Source: Paracidovorax cattleyae (GTDB lineage: Bacteria > Pseudomonadota > Gammaproteobacteria > Burkholderiales > Burkholderiaceae_C). Taken from it: a stretch of DNA of 64,000 nucleotides. The notes beneath the pieces are model-generated. The model was not told the origin of the DNA. It searched no databases and worked only from the letters and a program-made list of their open reading frames with translations. The DNA is taken from assembly GCF_900104515.1 (NCBI RefSeq), contig NZ_FNJL01000001.1, positions 1-64,000 of the forward strand, written 5' to 3'. The translations under genes were made by a program, and so were the position numbers. Positions 24,861-33,435 of this stretch are shown one piece after another (position 1 is the first letter of the stretch; each line of letters opens with the position of its first letter).

Positions 24861-27062
24861 TCAGCCGGCCAGGCCCATGGCCGGGTCGCTCAGCCCGTCG
24901 CGGCCGGTCTCGACGCGCCCGGCGAAGCGCCGGGAAAAGCCCGGCAGCGCGTCGCAGGTGAGCGTGAAGTCGTACCAGTGCCCGCTGCCCGAGAGGTCCC
25001 ACTGCAGGTCCTGCGACTGGCCGGGCGCCACCGTGGCGGTCCAGGGCCCGTCGCCGCGGTAGGCATTGGCCTTCACCTGCAGCGTCGCACTGGCGGTGCC
25101 CTGGTTCATGAGCGTGAGATAGGCATTGCCGTTGGCGATGTCATAGCACACGCGCACCTCCGGGTTGGGCACGGCCCCGCGCAGCGCGGTCAGGTTGCCG
25201 GCGAAGCCGCGGTGGAAACCGTTGGGGCCCAGCACCCAGAGGTCGTAGGCGCCGCCGTCGGCGCCCGTGCTCCAGCGGTCGTCGAGCTGCTTGCCGGCCT
25301 CGACCGCGTAGCGGCGCGGGGCGCGGTCCAGGTGCAGGCGGTCATAGACGTGGAACACGGCCGCCGCGGTGCCGGTGTTGGAGAACAGCAGCTGCACCGT
25401 GCCGCCGGCCGCGTCGGTGCGCGCGCTCGTGTGCAGCTCATAGGGCAAGGCGCGGGAAGGCCGCGTGCCGGTGTCCTGCCGCGGCAGGGCCTGCGGCGAG
25501 GGCACGGCGATCTGCGGCAGGGCCCCCTGGGCGGCGCGCAGCGCATCGGCATCGACCTTGCTGCGCCGGCCGGACAGCGTGGCCAGGGGCGCGTCGTTGG
25601 GCGTGGCGAAGTTGAAGGCGCTGGTGAGGTCGCCGAAGACGGCGCGGCGGTAGGGGCTGATCTGCGGCTCCTTCACGCCGAAGCGGGCTTCGAGGAAGCG
25701 CAGCACCGAGGTGTGGTCGAAGTTCTGCGAGTTTACCCAGCCGCCGCGGCTCCAGGGGGAGATCACCCACATGGGCACGCGCGGCCCCGGGCCGTAGCAA
25801 TCGCCGTCGGGTGGCGGCATGTTGGTGCCGGCATAGGGGGTGTGGGTGTAGTACTCATAGGCCATGTCGCCCGCGGCCAGCGTGGACTTGCCGAGCGTGC
25901 CGCCCTGCCCGTCCAGCGACGGCGCGCATGGCGGCGGCAGGTGGTCGAAATAGCCGTCGTTCTCGTCGAAGTTGATGAGCAGCGCCGTCTTGCTCCACAC
26001 GTCCGGGTTGGCGGTGAGCGCGTCCAGCACTTCCTGCACATACCAGCCGCCCTGCACGGGGCTGGAGGGGCCGGGGTGCTCGGAGTAGGTGGCGGGCGGG
26101 ATGATCCACGACACCTGCGGCAGCGTGCCGGTCTGCACGGCCTGGCGGAAGGTGCCGAGGAAGCCGCCGTCGGGCATGGTGTTGGCGATGCCCTTGTAGA
26201 GCGGGTTGCCGGCATGGTCGCTGGCGGGGTCGTAGGCCGGATTCACGTCGCGGTCGCTGTACACCGGCTTGCCCGAGGCCAGGTTGGCCTGGCGGTACTG
26301 CCTGAAGCCGATGAGCGGGTTGTCGGTGAAGTTGTCGGGCATGTTCTGGTACACCATCCACGACACGCCGGCCTGCTGCAGGCGCTCGGGATAGGTGGTC
26401 CAGTCGTAGCCGCCCGTGCGGATGTCGGTGTCCGAATCCAGCTCGTCCCACACGTTGTTCACCACCGCCTGGCCAGCCGGCCCCGTGGGGCCGTTCGTGC
26501 CGGTCCAGTGGAAGAGGCGGTTGGAATTGGTGCCGCCGTGCAGCGAGCAGAAATATGCATCGCACACGGTGAAGGCATTGGCCAGCGCGAACTGGAACGA
26601 GGCCTCGGTCTGCATGTAGTAGCCCATGGACTGGGGCTGCTTGTAGCGCGGCCATTCGGCCATGCGGCCGCGGTCCCAGGCATTGCGCGCATCGACCCAG
26701 CTGTGGGGCGTGCCGCGCACGCGCTGGGCGTTGCCGGTGGCCTGGTCCAGGTGGTAGGGCAGCACGGGCTGGCCGTTCTGGTCGGACTGCTGCCAGACGC
26801 TGCGCCCGCCCGGCAGGGGAATGGTGAAGCGGTCGCCGAAGCCGCGCACGCCGGCCAGCGTGCCGAAGTAATGGTCGAACGAGCGGTTTTCCTGCATGAC
26901 GATGACGACGTGCTCGACGTCCATGATCGTGCCGGTGCGCTGGTGGGCGGGAATGGCCAGGGCGCGCCGGATGCTGGGCGGGAACAGGCCCAGCGCGGCG
27001 GCACCGGCCGTGGTGCCGGCGGCGGCCTGCAGAAACTTGCGTTTGGAAGGATCGAGGGTCAT
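24861..27062 (-). CDS. Phosphocholine-specific phospholipase C (exported)
   Basis: Hydrolyses phosphatidylcholine or sphingomyelin outside the cytoplasm. 733 residues, usual length for the family. N-terminus: SKRKFLQAAAGTTAGAAALG, a Tat-type signal in which the twin arginine is Lys-Arg. Then the phosphoesterase domain EHVVIVMQENRSFDHYFGTL (about 51-70), later STMFLC-free but with SPWSRGGWVNSQNFDHTSVL; the C-terminal quarter holds two DUF756-like beta modules (YELHTSARTDAAGGTVQLLF and later VCYDIANGNAYLTLMNQGTA). Start at ATG 27062. A small lipoprotein gene lies 49 bases upstream on the same strand. Confidence 0.88.
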   Translation of the reverse strand: MTLDPSKRKFLQAAAGTTAGAAALGLFPPSIRRALAIPAHQRTGTIMDVEHVVIVMQENRSFDHYFGTLAGVRGFGDRFTIPLPGGRSVWQQSDQNGQPVLPYHLDQATGNAQRVRGTPHSWVDARNAWDRGRMAEWPRYKQPQSMGYYMQTEASFQFALANAFTVCDAYFCSLHGGTNSNRLFHWTGTNGPTGPAGQAVVNNVWDELDSDTDIRTGGYDWTTYPERLQQAGVSWMVYQNMPDNFTDNPLIGFRQYRQANLASGKPVYSDRDVNPAYDPASDHAGNPLYKGIANTMPDGGFLGTFRQAVQTGTLPQVSWIIPPATYSEHPGPSSPVQGGWYVQEVLDALTANPDVWSKTALLINFDENDGYFDHLPPPCAPSLDGQGGTLGKSTLAAGDMAYEYYTHTPYAGTNMPPPDGDCYGPGPRVPMWVISPWSRGGWVNSQNFDHTSVLRFLEARFGVKEPQISPYRRAVFGDLTSAFNFATPNDAPLATLSGRRSKVDADALRAAQGALPQIAVPSPQALPRQDTGTRPSRALPYELHTSARTDAAGGTVQLLFSNTGTAAAVFHVYDRLHLDRAPRRYAVEAGKQLDDRWSTGADGGAYDLWVLGPNGFHRGFAGNLTALRGAVPNPEVRVCYDIANGNAYLTLMNQGTASATLQVKANAYRGDGPWTATVAPGQSQDLQWDLSGSGHWYDFTLTCDALPGFSRRFAGRVETGRDGLSDPAMGLAG

Positions 27063-27111
27063 GGTGGGCGCGGGAAGGGGGAGGACGGGACGGACGGGGA
27101 GCGCGGCCCGC

Positions 27112-27282
27112 TCAGGGCGCGCAGCGCATGGCGGGCTTTTCGGCGCCGAGCGGGTGGCCGCTGCCGCTACCGTCCCCTCCGCCGCAGCCGGCCAGGGCCA
27201 GGGCGATGGCCGGGGCGGCCAGGAGGGAGAGCAGGCGCCGCGCCCACCGGGCGCGCGAGGGGTGGGCATCGAAGGTCGTCAT
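27112..27282 (-). CDS. Small lipoprotein upstream of phospholipase C
   Basis: 56-residue predicted lipoprotein: RARWARRLLSLLAAPAIALA then the lipobox LAGC followed by GGGDGSGSGH. Only about 23 residues remain after the lipid cysteine. Start at ATG 27282, after GAGG. The 49-base gap to the phospholipase gene suggests co-transcription; it may help surface presentation of the enzyme, which is only a guess from position. Confidence 0.6.
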   Translation of the reverse strand: MTTFDAHPSRARWARRLLSLLAAPAIALALAGCGGGDGSGSGHPLGAEKPAMRCAP

Positions 27283-27475
27283 CGGGGGCCTCGTGGAGAT
27301 CGTGGAAACCTGCCCGGCGAATGTGGTGCGCGCCGGACCATGATTTGCAAAAAAAGCACACAAATGCACAAATCTGCAACGCGATGATCCGTCCCGTGCG
27401 TGTCAGCCCCATGACGTGCGCCGTCATCGTCGTTGCCAACTGCAACCCCGCACTGCGAGCCGTGCGGCCCCAATG

Positions 27476-27505
27476 AAAAAGGGAGCGGCCATGCCGCTCC
27501 CTTTT
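27476..27505 (-). terminator. Rho-independent terminator of ahpF
   Basis: Nine-base-pair stem GGGAGCGGC / GCCGCTCCC (27481-27489 and 27493-27501) with a three-base loop. On the minus strand it is followed by five T (27476-27480) and on the plus strand by four T, so it works best for ahpF. It lies 22 bases after the ahpF stop. Confidence 0.9.
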
Positions 27506-27527
27506 GCCGTGGGGGTGAATCGCCGCG

Positions 27528-29096
27528 TCAGGCCGGGGCCGTCGTGCGGATCAGGTGGTCGAACGCGCCCAGCGCCGCCTTCGCACCCTCTCCGGCTGCG
27601 ATGATGATCTGCTTGTAGGGCACCGTGGTGCAGTCGCCGGCCGCGAACACGCCGGGCACGCTGGTGCGGCCGTGGGAGTCCACCACGATCTCGCCGAAGC
27701 GCGACAGGTCCACCGTGCCCTTGAGCCAGTCGGTGTTGGGCAGCAGGCCGATCTGCACGAAGATGCCTTCCAGGGCCAGCACATGGTGCTCGTCGTTCGT
27801 GCGGTCCTTGTAGCTCAGGCCGGTCACGCGGTTGCCGTCGCCCTTCACTTCGGTGGTCTGCGCGTTGAGGATCACGTCCACGTTCGGCAGGCTGCGCAGC
27901 TTGCGCTGCAGCACGGCGTCGGCCTTCAGCTCGCCCGCGAACTCCAGCACGGTGACGTGGGCCACCACGCCGGCCAGGTCGATCGCAGCCTCCACGCCGG
28001 AGTTGCCGCCGCCGATCACCGCCACGCGCTTGCCCTTGAAGAGCGGGCCGTCGCAGTGCGGGCAGTAGGTCACGCCCCTGGTGCGGTACTGTTCCTCGCC
28101 CGGCACGTTCATGTTGCGCCAGCGCGCGCCGGTGGAAATGATCACGGTGCGGGACGAGAGCGTGCCGCCGTTCTCCAGTTCGATCTCGATCAGGCCGCCT
28201 TCGGAGGCAGCGGGCCGGAGCGCACGGGCGCGCTGCAGGTTCATCAGGTCCACCTCGTAGTCGCGCACATGCTGCTCCAGCGCGGCGGCGAACTTCGGGC
28301 CATCGGTCTTGCTGACCGAGATGTAGTTCTCGATGTCCAGCGTGTCGTTCACCTGGCCGCCGAAGCGCTCGGCCGCGATGCCGGTGCGGATGCCCTTGCG
28401 GGCGGCATAGACGGCCGCCGCGGCACCTGCCGGGCCGCCGCCGACGATCAGCACGTCGAACGCCTCCTTGGCGGACAGCCTGGCGGCTTCGCGCTTCGCG
28501 GCGCCGGTGTCGAGCTTGCCGACGATCTCCTCGATGGTCATGCGGCCGGAGCCGAACACCTGGCCGTTGAGGAAGACCATGGGCACGGCCATGATCTCGC
28601 GGTCGGTCACTTCCTGCTGGAAGGCGCCGCCCTCGATCACGGTGGTACGGATGCTGGGGTTGAGGACGGCCATCAGCGACAGGGCCTGCACCACGTCCGG
28701 GCAGTTGTGGCAGGTCAGGCTCATGTAGACCTCGAAATCGAAGTCGCCGTCGAGCGCCTGGACCTGCTCGATCACGTTCTGCTCCACCTTCGGCGGATGG
28801 CCGCCGGTCCACAGCAGTGCCAGCACGAGCGAGGTGAATTCATGGCCCAGCGGCAGGCCGGCGAAGCGCAGGCTCGTCTGCGTGCCGGCACGCTGCAGCG
28901 TGAAGGACGGCTTGCGGGCATCGCTGCCGTCGGTGCGCAGGCTGATCCTGTCGCTGCGCAGGGACTGGATGGTTTCCAGCAGGTCGCGCATCTGCACGGA
29001 GGTCTCGCTGCCGTCGAGCGACGCCACGATCTCGAACGACTGCGTCACGCGCTCCAGATAGGCGGAAAGTTGGGATTTGAGTTGGTCGTCGAGCAT
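27528..29096 (-). CDS. ahpF: Alkyl hydroperoxide reductase subunit F
   Basis: NADH-dependent flavoprotein that reduces AhpC. 522 residues, standard length. N-terminal double-thioredoxin-fold domain with C129-H-N-C132, FAD-binding [20 protein letters not shown] at about 216-235, and the second redox centre CPHC at C345/C348, at exactly the E. coli positions; then NAD-binding [19 protein letters not shown] and the second FAD motif [17 protein letters not shown]. It follows ahpC on the minus strand; a terminator hairpin lies between, so ahpF is probably read through at reduced level or has its own promoter. Confidence 0.96.
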   Translation of the reverse strand: MLDDQLKSQLSAYLERVTQSFEIVASLDGSETSVQMRDLLETIQSLRSDRISLRTDGSDARKPSFTLQRAGTQTSLRFAGLPLGHEFTSLVLALLWTGGHPPKVEQNVIEQVQALDGDFDFEVYMSLTCHNCPDVVQALSLMAVLNPSIRTTVIEGGAFQQEVTDREIMAVPMVFLNGQVFGSGRMTIEEIVGKLDTGAAKREAARLSAKEAFDVLIVGGGPAGAAAAVYAARKGIRTGIAAERFGGQVNDTLDIENYISVSKTDGPKFAAALEQHVRDYEVDLMNLQRARALRPAASEGGLIEIELENGGTLSSRTVIISTGARWRNMNVPGEEQYRTRGVTYCPHCDGPLFKGKRVAVIGGGNSGVEAAIDLAGVVAHVTVLEFAGELKADAVLQRKLRSLPNVDVILNAQTTEVKGDGNRVTGLSYKDRTNDEHHVLALEGIFVQIGLLPNTDWLKGTVDLSRFGEIVVDSHGRTSVPGVFAAGDCTTVPYKQIIIAAGEGAKAALGAFDHLIRTTAPA

Positions 29097-29153
29097 GGGT
29101 GTCCTTCGGATGTTTCGAGTTATGCGGGGAGCCCGGGAGCCGGAAAACGGGCG

Positions 29154-29201
29154 AAAAAAAGCCGGACGGCACGGCGCGCGAGCGCCATGCGGGGGTCCGG
29201 C
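29154..29201 (-). terminator. Terminator hairpin between ahpC and ahpF
   Basis: On the minus strand GCCGGAC (29201-29195) pairs with GTCCGGC (29167-29161), followed directly by seven T (29160-29154). The 27-base loop contains a nested GGCGCTCGCGCGCC hairpin. It sits about 40 bases after the ahpC stop, and probably lowers ahpF transcription relative to ahpC. Confidence 0.75.
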
Positions 29202-29240
29202 AGGGAAAGCGCGCGGGGCGCTTCCGGATCGCGCGGGCGG

Positions 29241-29816
29241 TTAGATCTTGCCGACCAGGTCCAGCGAAGGCGTTAGGGTCTTGGCGCCTTCCTTCCACTT
29301 GGCGGGGCACACCTGGCCGGGGTTGGCGGCGGTGAACTGGGCGGCCTTGAGCTTGCGCAGGGTTTCCGACACGTCGCGGGCGATCTCGTTGGAATGGATC
29401 TCCATCGTCTTGATGATGCCGTCGGGATTGATCACGAAAGTGCCGCGCAGTGCCAGGCCTTCTTCGGGGATGTGCACGCCGAAGGCGTTGGTCAGCTGGT
29501 GCGTCGGGTCGCCGACCAGGGGGAACTTGGCCTTGCCGACGGCGTCGGAGGTTTCGTGCCACACCTTGTGCGAGAAGTGCGTGTCGGTGGTCACGATGTA
29601 CACCTCGGCACCGGCCTTCTGGAACTCGGCGTAGTTGTCGGCGGCGTCCTCGATCTCGGTGGGGCAGTTGAACGTGAAGGCGGCCGGCATGAAGATCAGG
29701 ACGGACCACTTGCCCTTCAGGTTCTCTTCAGTCACGGTAATGAACTCACCCTTGCCATTGCGGTTCACGAACGCTTCGGTCTTGAAAGGCTGGACTTGGG
29801 TATTGATCAGGGACAT
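29241..29816 (-). CDS. ahpC: Alkyl hydroperoxide reductase subunit C (peroxiredoxin)
   Basis: Typical two-cysteine peroxiredoxin, 191 residues, reducing hydrogen peroxide and organic peroxides in the cytoplasm. Peroxidatic C51 is in AAFTFNCPTEIED; resolving C170 is in NPGQVCPAKWKEG. The GGLG-type and C-terminal features of robust/sensitive enzymes were not examined in detail. Start at ATG 29816, after GAGGAAA; a longer frame upstream has no similarity. An AT-rich region with two dyads lies just upstream, a likely OxyR-controlled promoter. Confidence 0.96.
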   Translation of the reverse strand: MSLINTQVQPFKTEAFVNRNGKGEFITVTEENLKGKWSVLIFMPAAFTFNCPTEIEDAADNYAEFQKAGAEVYIVTTDTHFSHKVWHETSDAVGKAKFPLVGDPTHQLTNAFGVHIPEEGLALRGTFVINPDGIIKTMEIHSNEIARDVSETLRKLKAAQFTAANPGQVCPAKWKEGAKTLTPSLDLVGKI

Positions 29817-29876
29817 TGCTGTTTCCTCGGTTGGTGGGTTGCTGAATGACAAGACGAAGTTTAGGGGCGCTCAACC

Positions 29877-29918
29877 AATCAATCCAATTAATTGATTCCA
29901 TCCGATCGATTGGATCGA
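29877..29918 (-). promoter_or_regulatory. Two dyads upstream of ahpC, candidate OxyR site
   Basis: AATCAAT-CCAATTA-ATTGATT (29877-29897) is a perfect 7+7 inverted repeat with a 7-base centre, the spacing expected of OxyR half-site pairs. A second dyad, TCGAT-TGG-ATCGA (29906-29918), follows nine bases later. Both lie in the only AT-rich part of the gap between ahpC and bfr, 61-102 bases upstream of the ahpC start. The factor is inferred from the gene controlled; the bases do not match the E. coli ATAG-n7-CTAT consensus exactly. Confidence 0.45.
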
Positions 29919-30117
29919 GCTATTGACTGCCGACCCTGGCTGCTGCGGGGCCATCGCCATGCCCACGGGCCCCGCCCGCGGGGCGCTCCAATGAGAACAC
30001 AACTCAATGTCACACGCAGGCAGACCGGGCGCGTGGGGGCTTCGCCTTGCCGTGGCGGGCGGGCATCACGACAATCGCGCCGACACCGCACCATTCCATT
30101 ATTACGAGGAGAGCCCC

Positions 30118-30594
30118 ATGCAAGGCGACGCCCAGGTCATTTCCCATCTGCAGGCCCAGCTCAAGAACGAGCTGACGGCCATCAACCAATACTTCCTGCA
30201 TTACCGGATGCTCAAGCACTGGGGCTTCGACCGCCTGGCGAAGAAGGAGTACGAAGAGTCCATCGGCGAGATGAAGCACGCCGACCGCATCATGGACCGC
30301 ATCTTCATGCTGGACGGCCTGCCCAACCTGCAGGACCTGGGCAAGCTGCAGGTCGGCGAGGATGTGCCGGAGATCCTCGAATGCGACCTGCGCTCCGAGC
30401 GCGGCGCGCAGGCCACCATCAAGGAGGGCATCGCCCACTGCGAGGCGGTGCGCGACTACGTCTCGCGCGACCTGCTGCAGGAAATCCTCGAGGACACCGA
30501 GGAGCACATCGACTTCCTGGAGACGCAACTGGGCCTCGTGGAGCAGGTGGGCGTGCAGAACTATCTGCAGTCGCAGATGGGCGAGGCGGACTGA
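30118..30594 (+). CDS. bfr: Bacterioferritin
   Basis: Haem-containing iron-storage protein, 158 residues, forming a 24-subunit cage. Haem ligand M52 and ferroxidase ligands E18, E51, H54, E94 and H130 are at the canonical positions. The residue aligned with the sixth ligand, E127 of E. coli, is T127 in LEDTEEH, flanked by D126 and E128. Start at ATG 30118 after GAGGAGAG. Divergent from ahpC; storing iron while destroying peroxide makes sense as a shared response. Terminated by a strong hairpin 41 bases downstream. Confidence 0.95.
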   Translation: MQGDAQVISHLQAQLKNELTAINQYFLHYRMLKHWGFDRLAKKEYEESIGEMKHADRIMDRIFMLDGLPNLQDLGKLQVGEDVPEILECDLRSERGAQATIKEGIAHCEAVRDYVSRDLLQEILEDTEEHIDFLETQLGLVEQVGVQNYLQSQMGEAD

Positions 30595-30635
30595 CGCCTG
30601 CAGCGCCGGCGCATTGGCCGGCGATGCCGACAGCT

Positions 30636-30660
30636 ATGGGCCTGCGGGCCCATTTTTTTT
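30636..30660 (+). terminator. Rho-independent terminator of bfr
   Basis: ATGGGCC-TGCG-GGCCCAT, a 7-bp perfect stem with a 4-base loop, followed by a run of eight T ending at 30660. Confidence 0.92.
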
Positions 30661-30752
30661 GCGTGCGGCATCCAGGCAGATGCGCAGCGGTGCGGAGACC
30701 GCGGGAAAAGTTGCATGCCCATGGTGGAAATTCGGAGAATTCCACGAACACA

Positions 30753-30771
30753 AATGAGAATGCGTATCAAA
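30753..30771 (+). promoter_or_regulatory. Fur box upstream of the TonB receptor operon
   Basis: AATGAGAATGCGTATCAAA matches the AATGAGAAT-n-TATCATT Fur pattern with one weak half. It lies in an AT-rich patch (with AAAAATAATTAGAAT after it) that probably holds the promoter, about 160 bases before the receptor start. The rest of the 338-base gap between bfr and the receptor shows only the bfr terminator and no gene. Confidence 0.7.
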
Positions 30772-30932
30772 AATAATTAGAATCCATCGCCTTGGGAGCC
30801 GCCGCCCGCGCACCCTGTCCGGGCCTTCGCCGCAGGCGTTGACCGGCGCCCCATCGCAAGCCAGTCCGGACACCGGCCTTTCCGCCCCGGCAGCCAGCGC
30901 TCAGCTTTTTTGTCGTCCCGAAGTCTGCCGCC

Positions 30933-33107
30933 ATGCTGTCCTCCCCTGTCTGCGTCCCTCCCTTGCCCCGCCGCGCCACGTGCTGGGGCGGTCCCTCCGG
31001 CACGGCCCTGGCCCGCGCGGGCCTGTACTGCGGTGCCGTGCTGCTCACGGCGGTGCCCCTGGCCGCGCGCGCGCAGGCGCAGGCCGAGGGCGAGCGTTCC
31101 GCGACGCTCGGCGAAGTGCAGGTGAGCGCGGACCGTTCCGGCGAGGCTGCAGCGCCCGCGCGCCGCGTGCAGAGCGCCTCGCGGCTGGGCCTGTCGGTGC
31201 GCGAGACGCCGCGCTCCGTGAGCGTGGTGGAGCGCGAAACGCTGGAGCAGCAGGGCGCCACCACCGAGCGCGAGGTGCTGCGCAACGCCTCGGGCGTGGC
31301 CTCGCGCAGCGAGTATTACGGCTCCTATTCCCAGTTCTCGGTGCGCGGCCTGTGGGCCAACAACACCTACAACTACCTGCGGGACGGCGCCAAGTTCATG
31401 CACCTGATCGATCCGCCGCTGTTCAATATCGACCGGGTGGAAGTGATCAAGGGGCCCGCTGCGCTGGAGTACGGCCAGGTCGCGCCGGGCGGGCTGATCC
31501 AGTACGTGAGCAAGCAGCCGCAGGCCGAGGCGCTGCGCTCGGTGCGCCTGGGCGCCGGCAGCTATGGCTGGCGTTCCGGAGAATTCGACCTGACCGGGCC
31601 GATCGACTCCGAAGGCACACTGCTCTACCGCCTGACCGGCGGGGCCAGCCGCGGCGGCAACGCGGTGGACGGCATCACGCCGGAAAAGCGCGGCCTGGGC
31701 GGGGCGCTGGAATGGCGCATCTCGCCGCAGACGCGCTGGCGGGTACAGGCCGAGACCTACCGCCTGGAGACCACCTCCTACCCCGGCCTGCCGGTGCCGG
31801 TGCCATCCGACCCGCGCAGCGCCGACGCGCTGGACAAGGGCAACTTCTACGGCGAGCCGTGGCTTACTACCAAAGGCCGCATGCGCTTTTACGCCAGCGA
31901 GCTGACGCACCGCTTCACCGATGCGCTGGATGCGCGCCTGTACGTCTCGCGCAACGAGACGGAACGCGACGTGCTGCTGTCGATGCTGTCGGGAGTGTCC
32001 GCCGGCCGGGTGGCGCGCGGCTACTGGCTGGCGCCGGGGCAGAGCTACACCTCGGATACGGTGCTGGCCGAGCTGCGCGGCGGCTGGCGCACCGGCGCGG
32101 TGGAACACCGCGTGCTCGCCGGCGTGGACTGGCGCGCGATGGAGAGCCGGTACGGCGCGAGCGGCACGGGCACCCTGCCCGCCGTCGATCTGTCGCAGCC
32201 CGTGACCGGCATCGCGCCGCCCGTGGCTTCCACGGGTGGGCCGGCGGTCGCCAGCGATACGCGCAACCCGGGCATCTACGTGCAGGACCGCATGGCCTGG
32301 GGACCCTGGGCGCTCACCGCCGGCCTGCGCCACGACCGGCTGAAGGACCGCTACGTCAAGCCGCAACTGGACGCGAGCAAGACCCAGCCCTCCATCGCCC
32401 TGAGCTGGGAGGCCACGCCGGAGAGCATGCTCTACGTGAGCCATGCGCGCTCGTTCCAGGCGAACGTGGGCACCCTGCTCGCGGGGAACGTGGCGGCGCC
32501 GCCGTCCGAAGGCAAGCAGATCGAGGTGGGGGTGAAGCAGGAATGGCTGTCCCGCCGGCTGCTGACCACCGCCTCGCTGTTCGAGCTCGAGCTCACCAAC
32601 AGCCCCGCCAGCGACCCCGCCAACCCCGGCTATTCGGTGCTCACGGGCCGCCAGCGCATCCGCGGCCTGGAACTGGAGGCCAAAGGCCGCATCGCGCCGG
32701 GCTGGACGGTCTCGGCCCAGGCCACCTTCATGGACCCGAAGGTGCTGGCCGACACGGTGACGGGCGCCAACGTGGGCAACCGCGTGGCGCTGGCGACCAA
32801 GCGCACCGCATCGCTCTGGACGCAGTACCGCATCGCCGCCGTGCCTGGCCTGTGGGTGGGCGGCGGCCTCACGCACCAGGGCGACAAGTTCCTGGCCAAC
32901 GACAACCGGCGGCGCCTGCCGGGCTACACGGTGGCCGACCTCGCCGTGGGCTACGAGATGGCCGGCGGCATGCGCCTGCAGGCCAACCTGAAGAACGCCG
33001 CGGACAAGCGCTACTACCTCGACGGCACCAGCAATGCCGCGGGCTTCACCTCGGTCACGCCGGGCGAGCCGCGCGCGCTGCAGGTCACGCTCGACTACGC
33101 CTTCTGA
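30933..33107 (+). CDS. TonB-dependent siderophore receptor
   Basis: Outer-membrane ferric-siderophore importer, 724 residues. After a signal-like N-terminus (LARAGLYCGAVLLTAVPLAA, cleavage near ARAQAQA) comes the plug domain: SRLGLSVRETPRSVSVVERE, FSVRGLWANNTYNYLRDGAK, and VEVIKGPAALEYGQVAPGGL; the rest is a 22-strand barrel ending in the aromatic LDYAF. TonB box not confidently placed; LGEVQVSA near residue 60 is the likely site. It is iron-regulated by the upstream Fur box and followed at 19 bases by a DUF3649/PepSY/DUF3325 module. Siderophore unknown. Confidence 0.93.
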   Translation: MLSSPVCVPPLPRRATCWGGPSGTALARAGLYCGAVLLTAVPLAARAQAQAEGERSATLGEVQVSADRSGEAAAPARRVQSASRLGLSVRETPRSVSVVERETLEQQGATTEREVLRNASGVASRSEYYGSYSQFSVRGLWANNTYNYLRDGAKFMHLIDPPLFNIDRVEVIKGPAALEYGQVAPGGLIQYVSKQPQAEALRSVRLGAGSYGWRSGEFDLTGPIDSEGTLLYRLTGGASRGGNAVDGITPEKRGLGGALEWRISPQTRWRVQAETYRLETTSYPGLPVPVPSDPRSADALDKGNFYGEPWLTTKGRMRFYASELTHRFTDALDARLYVSRNETERDVLLSMLSGVSAGRVARGYWLAPGQSYTSDTVLAELRGGWRTGAVEHRVLAGVDWRAMESRYGASGTGTLPAVDLSQPVTGIAPPVASTGGPAVASDTRNPGIYVQDRMAWGPWALTAGLRHDRLKDRYVKPQLDASKTQPSIALSWEATPESMLYVSHARSFQANVGTLLAGNVAAPPSEGKQIEVGVKQEWLSRRLLTTASLFELELTNSPASDPANPGYSVLTGRQRIRGLELEAKGRIAPGWTVSAQATFMDPKVLADTVTGANVGNRVALATKRTASLWTQYRIAAVPGLWVGGGLTHQGDKFLANDNRRRLPGYTVADLAVGYEMAGGMRLQANLKNAADKRYYLDGTSNAAGFTSVTPGEPRALQVTLDYAF

Positions 33108-33126
33108 CCGCCGGGAAATCCACTGC

Positions 33127-33435
33127 ATGAAAGCCACCCGCCCCCTCTGGAAATACCGCCTGGCCATCGCGTCGCGCGCGCTGGCCGCCACGGCCGGCGG
33201 CTATGCGCTCGCGGCCGCCGCCACGGCGGCCGGCGCGCTGGCCCTCGCGCTCGCGATGCCGCGCGTGGAGGCGGTGCTGGCCGCGACGATGTTCTCCTGG
33301 CTGGTCTATGCCGGCGCGGTGGCCTGGGTGTTCTACGCGCGCACCGCATGGTCCGCCTGGGCCGGGGTGGGCGTGCCCGCGCTGCTGCTGGGGGCGTGCG
33401 TGCTCGCGCCGCACCTGTGGGGAGGCGCGGCATGA
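33127..33435 (+). CDS. DUF3649 family inner-membrane protein
   Basis: 102 residues with three hydrophobic helices (GYALAAAATAAGALALALAM, MFSWLVYAGAVAWVFYA and AGVGVPALLLGACVLAP). The start ATG at 33127 fits the family start (KYRLAIASRALAATAGGYALA); a longer frame would overlap the receptor gene. DUF3649 proteins accompany PepSY and DUF3325 proteins in iron-uptake loci, as here. Its stop overlaps the next start (ATGA). The role is unproven; perhaps it helps reduce ferric siderophore in the inner membrane. Confidence 0.85.
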   Translation: MKATRPLWKYRLAIASRALAATAGGYALAAAATAAGALALALAMPRVEAVLAATMFSWLVYAGAVAWVFYARTAWSAWAGVGVPALLLGACVLAPHLWGGAA

